Shown here: positions 48,924 through 64,000 of the stretch, in pieces
Numbering within the stretch: the first letter of the stretch is position 1
Layout: each line of letters begins with the position of its first letter
Assembly: GCA_020091685.1 (NCBI GenBank)
Contig: CM034598.1
Span: forward strand, 13,463,088-13,527,087
Source of the DNA: Lutjanus erythropterus
Lineage: Eukaryota > Chordata > Actinopteri > Lutjaniformes > Lutjanidae
Direction of reading: 5' to 3'
DNA: 64,000 nucleotides
Notes under the pieces: generated by a model
Seen by the model: only the letters and a program-made list of their open reading frames with translations
Databases searched by the model: none
Told to the model about the DNA's origin: nothing
Translations under genes and position numbers: made by a program

Positions 48924-49419
48924 ACATCGCGTTTATATCATTTCCACTCAGATTTACCCTTTACTGGACACCTTTACTTTTGTCCTGTGATTTGAGGTGT
49001 TAAATGTTTTATTTTAGGGAGGAAAATGTCATTCAGTTTTAAAGGAATGTTCAGTGTGGATGGAGGAATTTAAGTGTAAATAAATGCGCGTAAATGAGAG
49101 TCTGAAAAGTACTCAGCTGTATTATAATATTCTCCATCCTGTTTGCTCAGTGGACCTAGTCTTTCCTTTTAGTTTCAATTCTTCACCCCTAATTTTCTCC
49201 TGTACATTGTTAATTTTGCTCAAAATGGTAAATAAATTTTCATTTTAAGGTCATCTTGTGGTTTCACATTTGTTGTCAAAATCTTGGTTGCCTGAATAGA
49301 TAAACATTTCCAGTCATTCATTCAAATGACAAAGCAAACATTAAGGAAATGTCTTTTTTTTCCTGCCCTCTTCTGTCAGTAACTTCCCATATTTGTTGGC
49401 TGCAAATAACAATGATTTT

Positions 49420-50085
49420 CATTCCTTATAATCTGTCGATCTTTTTTCTTGATTAAGTGATTAGTAGTTTGACCCATAAAATGCCAATCTTAAACACTGT
49501 TTCCCAAAGCTCAACTTGACGTCATTTGTCCAGAACCAAAAGAAGATATTCTGTTTACTGTCATATGACCAAACAAATCAGAAACCACTCACATTTGAGA
49601 ATTGACATTTTTTAGTTAAAGCTGTCTATTATATTATACCAAGTCATGTGATTGTGCAAGCTGCTATTGTAAATATTTCAGCTGGTGGTCGGTATATAGT
49701 ACAGTAATAGTTTACCTTGTTTCATTCAATCAACTAGAGCTGGTAGATACTGGTAAAAAAAACAAAACAAGTATGTTTCTTTTTCAAACACCACTGACAG
49801 TCATATATTTTGGATATGACAGTAATTAAACAGGGAGGCTCTTGTGGATGTGATGACCAGCAATTCTTACTTTCATTATCAATTAATCTATTAATAATTG
49901 TTGATAAGATGTCAGAAAGATGCCCATCACAACTTCAGTCCAAAAACCCCAATGACAATGATATAAAAACAGAAACAGAAAAAAAGAGACAGAAAATTCT
50001 CACATTTGGGAAGCTTGAATAGTTTGCAATTAATTTTTGAAGGTCCAGTAATTAATTAATCAACTAATTGTTTCAGGTCTAATGG
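49420..50085 (+). mobile_element. Two tandem-lying relatives of the 8551-8896 repeat
   Basis: First copy 49420-49645: cactgtttcccaaagctcaa, gacgtcatttgtccagaacc. Second copy 49855-50085: ttatcaattaatctattaat, agaaaattctcacatttggg, ttaatcaactaattgtttca. Both are diverged. They lie between the NKAP and NDUFA1 3' ends (48924-50560), where no gene is seen. Confidence 0.5.
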
Positions 50086-50129
50086 CCATTTAATCAGTTT
50101 TTTTAGCTGACTTACATCTAAGATGTGTC

Positions 50130-50330
50130 ACGGACCTTTTTCAAAGCAGCAATTTTGAGATGAAATAATAAAACAAAGGTGTTGCCAATGATACTAATTA
50201 AAATACCATTTTAGTGGCGCAGAGCTTTCCCCCTATAGATATTGATACATTGCTCACGTGCAACACTGGATTATCAGCTGTGTAAGCAACATAATGTTTA
50301 AAATGGAAGCTCCACTGCAACTAAACGGGT
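50130..50330 (+). mobile_element. Fragment of the GACCTTTTTCA repeat family
   Basis: cggacctttttcaaagcagc, gagatgaaataataaaacaa and ggtgttgccaatgatact correspond to the left part of the longer copy at 57655-58495. Truncated. Confidence 0.5.
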
Positions 50331-50560
50331 GTAAAGGTGTACATTTATTTGATTAGAGCACCAATCTCATCTGTTTTTTTTTTAAATTCAACATATGAAT
50401 CAAAAAGCGGCACAAGATTTCCATTGTGGAACAGTTTAATTGACAACAGGGACAACTTGCCCTTAAAAGACTGAAAAAACAAACAGCTGAATGTTAAATA
50501 TAATCTTCTGATGTACAACAAAGGACTTTCTTCTCATCCGGGTCTTTGTATTCCTTGTCA

Positions 50561-53062
50561 TCAGTGGATGTTCTCAAGTCCCTGTTGGGGAAAAAGAAGC
50601 TTCAGTCTTTTAACAATCACAGAGATTTACATATCAACCGACCAGGCAACAGTTTCCATTTTATTGCATTTCTCTGCCTTCCAGACAGCTTTTGTTCTCA
50701 TGTAATTTCTAGCATAGCTCTGACCACCTTTAACCTGAGCAGAGCAAATATTATAAAAATGTATGTGGGTCTACAGGGCCTTGGTTTACAATCATGTTAA
50801 TCTCGTTTTAATTAAGCATGGCTTCATGTGCAAATTCTTTCCATTCTATTGAATGGTTTGGAAAAAGAAAATGTCATTCCCAAGATATCTGAATCACCTT
50901 TCATGATGCAAGAAAATTCTATTCATTGAAATTTTAATGGTTGCTTATTTTTCTTGTCTTGCTGTTCTACTATCTGCCAACCTATCACTGCACAGAAAGA
51001 AGCATGCATCTATTCAGGCACAAGAGGTTGCAGCCTAGTCAAGGAGAATGCCATAAATATTTACATCTCACACAATCATGACGCACACTTCCTTCTGTAT
51101 GGTGATTATGGTTAGCGGGTGTAGTTCAGTAGAAAATACACCTTATATGAAACTAGACTATTTTTATATGCTTTGAGCATCACAAGCCGAGTGACATCTA
51201 GTTTAATTATATTTGAGAGAAGACAGACATCTCTACGGCCAATATCCCCAGAACTCTACAACTCTTGCTAAAACTGTCTAGATGTCTACATGCCAGCAGA
51301 AAAATAAGTAGTTTTGATTTTGGGGTGAAAGGTCCCTTAAAAATTTGGGGTAGAAGCAACTTGGGTACATTGTAACCTCTTTTGTCCGTCTGTATTTGGA
51401 AAGTAGCAGAGACTTGTTTCAGAGTGACTAAATTATGTGGTGTCAGATCAGTGCATAGACATGCATACTCCAGATACAGAAACATTTTAGGCAGTATGGG
51501 AGGCCCTGTCCTATGCTAGTATTGGCACAACACTATATTTGCGAGTCCTAAAATTCACTGAATTAGTGCAGTCTTTTAAATTATGCCAAAAACATGACTG
51601 TGCATGTTCACCTAAGCTACTACTGTAACATTTCACTATTCACATTACACTAATAGTTTAATAGCAGCAGTAGAAATTCTTTATCCCATTTCAGTCAATT
51701 ATTAACTAGAGCTTTGAGATGTTGGTCAAATCCAGCGTGTTTGTTGTTCAAACCCAAAATGAAAATTAAGACATTACCTAGTCATTCAGGTTGGGTTTAG
51801 TTTTTTAGCCAACAAAACACTGCTGGAGTTTCACACTGGAGTTGCAGAATCCCGCAAACAGTGTCAGTGAGTGGCGACCAGTTTTCAAATGTAAACAAAA
51901 CAATGAAAAAAAAAAAAATAAATCTCCATACTGCTCCACTGTTGTAATCCATGTCTCCTAAAGCCCTGACGCACCAAGTTGACTTGAGAGATGTCATTTA
52001 CACCATGTTTTTAGCCTGAATCTTCACTGTAGATCCTTAGCTTGGAGCCACATTGACATGCACGTGCACACCATCTGAACTCTCTCTCTGTGTGTGTGTG
52101 TGTGTGTGTGGTGTCACAATGTGTGTGTGCAAGTGCACAGCATGTTGGGGCTTTAGGCGACTTGGATTACTCCAGAAGAGCAGTATGGAGGCATTTTTAT
52201 GTTTTGTTTTTTTTTTTGTTTTTTTTAATTATTCACAAATTACCTCCACATTACCTCCAGATTTCATAGTACATATGTGATAATTTGCAAGTGTCACTTT
52301 CATGCAAGTAGGTGGGAATAAGCATTTCACATCATTTAACTTTCTTTGACATTAACTTTGTTTTCCCCAGGTTTCAAGGTAAATTACCAGCTGCTACAAG
52401 AAAAATGTATTTACTAATTATCACATAATTAATCGTGAAATTTGCGGCGGGAAATTTGGGGGTAATTTATAAGAAATTTCAAATGTATTACTTAGTGATT
52501 ACCACCTATTTCCTATGAAATTATGGGACGTGGAAATTGAAACATTATCCCGATTTTTTTTTTTTTTTTTTAGGTGAACTATCCCTTTAATGTTCATTAA
52601 GCGTCAGAAAATTCTGAAAATGCGCATCACAACTTCGTAAAGCCTAAGGTGACGAATGGTGACAAAAATCAAAAGGTGTCTATTCAAAGCACAGTTTTTC
52701 TCCCAAAAGGTTTTAATACTGCTGACAGACGGACACTCACCTTGGAGTCGTGGTACTGTCCTGATCCGGACACTCTCTTGTCTCTCTCCATCAGATACCA
52801 CTGCCACGGTACCCGAGCGATTCTCTTCTCCTACAGGGAACACAACAGGCTTAAATCAGATAGTTTACAGTATAAAACACTGACAGACAGCACGTTTAGC
52901 TGTTTAGCTGCAGTCTACACTTTGGCATATGATTGAGAGCCACATTAGCCTCCTGCTCACCTTCCCTCCGTTGGTGAACTTGTGTATCTGTGCGGTGGCG
53001 ACGCCGGGAATAATCAGACACACGGTCATGATGGCGAAGCCGGGCAGGATTTCATACCACAT
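50561..53062 (-). CDS. ndufa1: NDUFA1 (MWFE), complex I accessory subunit
   Basis: Small inner-membrane subunit needed for assembly and activity of respiratory complex I. Exons: 53062-52961 (34 codons), 52830-52741 (30 codons), 50581-50561 (six codons plus stop). The total is 70 residues, exactly the length of human NDUFA1. The protein starts [20 protein letters not shown], the single membrane helix with the family's MW-EILPG start, followed by [15 protein letters not shown] and [11 protein letters not shown]. The tiny last exon reads GLENIH-stop (human GLENID-stop) after acceptor ccccaacag, which strongly supports this end despite the 2.2 kb intron. Donors are GTGAGC and GTGAGT. A minus-strand AATAAA at 50344-50349 is a candidate poly(A) signal. 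Confidence 0.95.
50582..52740. other. Second NDUFA1 intron
   Basis: About 2.2 kb, AT-rich. It holds a (TG)n microsatellite at 52089-52111 and, at 52550-52591, a T-run followed by taggtgaactatcccttta a, a common teleost DNA-transposon end. No exon seen. Confidence 0.55.
52082..52111 (+). repeat. CT/TG microsatellite
   Basis: A short ct run followed by about eleven tg units, in the second NDUFA1 intron. A second shorter tg run is at 52121-52129. Confidence 0.9.
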
Positions 53063-54912
53063 GATTACAAACTTCAACTGTCAGGCGACAGAGAGCAACT
53101 TTACAGACGGGTTGCCCTGGGACTGCCCTCGACAGTCTGTTTTGCTAAGAAGCTAACAAAATGTCGACCGTGCTAACGACCTTCCACCAACGGAACAAGA
53201 ATAATATTTCCTGCCAGAGATTTTCAAAAGAAAAGCATCAGCTCTCAGACAGCGTTGTCTGATAAAAATACTTCCTGTATAAATAACTAGACCAGTGTTC
53301 TGTGAAATACATATATATCTGTAATTAAACAGAGAAGGGACTACACATTGTGATTCTTTAGAAAAAAAAATACTTATACGTGTACTTAGAAAATGTCTTT
53401 GTTTTAATCTTTAACCTCCACACAACAAGCATGTAGATTCATTTGTGCATATGAATCTGTCTACATGACTGTGAATCAATTGTGTTTGTATTATAATTCA
53501 TTTTCTGAATGTCTTAAATCTTGCCCCCGAGAAACACCCATAATATTATAACAATAACAAAAACTAAAACTTAAAGTGAAAAAAAGAACCTCAACATTTC
53601 TGAACAAGAAAAAATAAACTGAATTGAAAACAACTTAAAATAAAAACTTAGGGAAAATACAAAACTATAGTAACACTGCTCAGCAGCCAAAATAATTCAT
53701 GATTGCTATTTTAGATAAAATCTTTATGATACCAGTTACTGAACACTTGCCTAGTTGGTGTGACAAGAAAAGATACTGATATTAATCGATTACTCTTAAT
53801 TCCATGTCCACTAAAGTAAATTTGATAACATTAAAACCTTTATTTATATTTTTAAATTAAATGCACAATACACACAATACAGCATTATATTAATCCCATA
53901 TCTATTCTCCACAAACCCCAAGGCCTTGACCACTTTTAATATGTATAAATTGTATTGTATTGTCTGGACTGCTAAACCTTTTTCTTTTTTCTCTTTCTTT
54001 CTTTTTCATTACTCAACATATTTATCTTCTAACCCTTGACAGATATGTACATTGCTGATTATAATGGTTCAGATTTGCGATTAAAAAAAGTTGCACACTT
54101 ACAGCATACAGAATGCTCAAAATATTAACTTAAACTTACAAGCTTTTATTTTGAAGGGTATCTGAAATAAGGGATCTGTTTTACAGATTTTTAAAAATCT
54201 ATTTATTTATTTATTTATTTATTTATCTATATATATCTTTCAATTTACAAATGAATTGCAGATTACCCAGTTATTCTAATGGCCACATCTAGTCTCAGAA
54301 TGCAAAGAAACAGGCCTCTTTTTAAATATCTGTTTTCTAGTGATATAAAATGAAAATCAAAACCCTTTTCAAATTCATCTCATCCCTGTTTTACAATGAA
54401 AAAGAAAAACACCTGGTATTTCAATTTTAATTTTTGTGCTTTAAAACGAAAATCAAATAACTAAATTTTTTAAATACAACACACAATGTTACAGTCACTT
54501 CAAAGCCTGGCATACTTGGCTTTAATTTGTGCAATACTAAGATTCTCGTAAGATGCTTGTTTTCACATGCAAATGTGTCTACATTTCACAATGATTCAAC
54601 ATAATACAATACACAGAATACAATTAAGACAGACACGATATCCTTTTAATCGAACAACCTTCAATAAAATATACATATTTTGAATGCTAGTCTGTAGGAC
54701 TTTACTTCCAGGAATGTGATAGGAAAGCTATTCTAATGAATGAGTTATAGTGACATTCACAATGCACATATTCACATTACAGAGGACCTCACTGTGGCCT
54801 CGCAGTCCCACATTCTGTGTTAATGATTGTGTTAACTTTCCAGGAGATGCTGCTCTGTGGGGATCAGACTGAACTGTTTCTGTGTGTTTGCTGGTGAGGA
54901 TTAATTTGCGAT
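53063..54912. other. NDUFA1-BTK spacer
   Basis: BTK lies upstream of NDUFA1 on the same strand, so this holds the NDUFA1 promoter and the BTK 3' UTR. It is AT-rich, with a (TTTA)n run at 54200-54226. Minus-strand AATAAA hexamers occur near 54147, but none is clearly the BTK signal. No gene seen. Confidence 0.5.
54200..54226 (+). repeat. TTTA microsatellite
   Basis: About six and a half ttta units followed by tctatatatatc. In the NDUFA1-BTK spacer. Confidence 0.85.
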
Positions 54913-62854
<7,942 letters not shown>

Positions 62855-64000
62855 CTGTGGCAAAAATGAAGCAGAAAATACCCCTCAGTTGTCAGTTATT
62901 TGAAGACATTGTGCCTCATGCATGAATGTTTTCTTTTTTTTTCTCCTATATTTGTTCATGCATAGAGCAGTTAGAAGAACATCAGAAAATCCTACATGTG
63001 ATTCATGAAATGTACACTGACAGCCAAGTCTCTTTTTACCCACCTGATTAGCTGATGAACTGCGATTGACCTTAAACTGGATTACATATAAATTTGACAT
63101 TACATCTCATTTTTGAAGATCAGTTCTGGCATTGATAACAAGAAAGGGATCAGTTTAAGTTTTTCTCTTCCACGTTGTACCATTAGTATTTCAACAAAGA
63201 GCAGAACTGTCTGTGCAAACAGTGTTCAGCTGTGTATTGCAGGTGCTCTTCGCTTCACATATGTCATAACCGCACAACACAGTGGGCACCTTGACTACTT
63301 TTAACAATAAAAAGTATCTGTATCGGTATCAATATCTGTGATTTTCGCCTTAAATTACTTGGTATCAGATCGAAGCCAAATTTTGTGGTATCACCTCATG
63401 CACAAGCCAAGGAAGTTGCAATTAGCATATAGAAACACCCCAATAAACCCATATAACATTAATAACATTAAACATTAGACTCAGAGAAAAGAAAGAAAAC
63501 AGACTGGAAATGTCATTTACTGGCAGCAGAAAGAAAATAGTAAATTGCTTTTTCTTCATTGTTATTAACATTTCACAGCAAAAAACGTAAATCGGCTTTT
63601 GTATGTATTGACTTACGTGTGGTCTCTAAATTTTGATTTTACCTAAGAACAAGCAGGAAGGACACAAGTACTGATGAAGGCCACAAAAGTTCTTGAATTG
63701 TTCATGCACACAATTTCAGACCAAATCTGTGTGTGAACAATTCATGCATGACGCCCACTGAGTGATTTTCTGTTTTTTAAGTTACTCGCTCAATAAATAC
63801 ATGTGATACCAGAATATATGAGTGTGACAAAAGCTGAAGGGGTTGATCAGATTAACTGCAGTTCAAGACAGAAACACTAATATGCTGTTGCTGACGATGT
63901 TTTCTTTTATGTCAGATGCCAGACAGACAGCTTTTTCTTGCTACCTTACTGTGTGAAATAACGTGTGCAAAAGCAACACCTGCATAGTCACTGAAAGTCC
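62855..64000. other. BTK intron (5' side), no further exon recognised
   Basis: The missing exons for the N-terminal half of the PH domain were sought on the minus strand and not found. At 63310-63390, atcggtatcaatatctgtga and ggtatcagatcg resemble a common teleost AT-rich repeat. Short open frames here match nothing. Confidence 0.5.

Noticed and set aside
62885-63100. A 71-codon minus-strand frame as a candidate earlier BTK exon (ending in SSSANQ before GTGGGT)
   Set aside because: The phase would fit, but the residues do not resemble the PH segment that precedes YDEGPLY in BTK.

Overview
The window is nuclear DNA of a ray-finned fish, most likely a percomorph teleost. The genes are split by many GT-AG introns, and the spacer and intron DNA is AT-rich and full of short foldback (MITE-like) repeats of kinds common in teleosts. 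Every protein recognised is a clear orthologue of a vertebrate housekeeping or signalling gene. I see no bacterial operon, no viral element and no CRISPR array.

Layout, left to right: (1) MED12 on the + strand, 28 exons from 1347 to 25365, covering about the C-terminal two thirds of the protein up to its stop; the 5' part lies left of the window. (2) MARS2 on the - strand, three exons, 26856-31012, tail-to-tail with MED12. (3) A NIPA2-type magnesium transporter gene on the + strand, five exons, 32491-36931, head-to-head with MARS2. (4) TIMM8A on the - strand, two exons, 39384-42280, tail-to-tail with the transporter. (5) NKAP on the + strand, eight exons, 44433-48923. (6) NDUFA1 on the - strand, three exons, 50561-53062. 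(7) BTK on the - strand, fifteen exons visible, 54913-62854; its first exons lie right of the window. All exon joins were read by hand, and the reading phase is consistent across every junction.

The genes do not form one pathway. Three products act in mitochondria (MARS2 charges mitochondrial tRNA-Met, TIMM8A chaperones inner-membrane precursors, NDUFA1 is a complex I subunit). Two act in nuclear gene expression (MED12 in the Mediator kinase module, NKAP in repression and splicing). BTK is a B-cell/myeloid signalling kinase and the NIPA2-like protein a membrane Mg2+ transporter. MED12, TIMM8A, NKAP, NDUFA1 and BTK are all X-linked in humans but spread over Xq13-Xq24; here they sit in under 64 kb, together with MARS2 and NIPA2, which are autosomal in humans.

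The remaining DNA is mostly introns and spacers with dispersed repeats. The best defined are a 680 bp hAT-type element with an 8 bp target duplication (16357-17036), a four-copy foldback family with TTAA at both ends in its best copy (18845-19474), a tRNA-type SINE (about 26585-26755) and a 0.7 kb degenerate GGGTTCT/AGAACCC array in a BTK intron. I did not find a convincing new system; the findings are gene-structure oddities and repeat observations.
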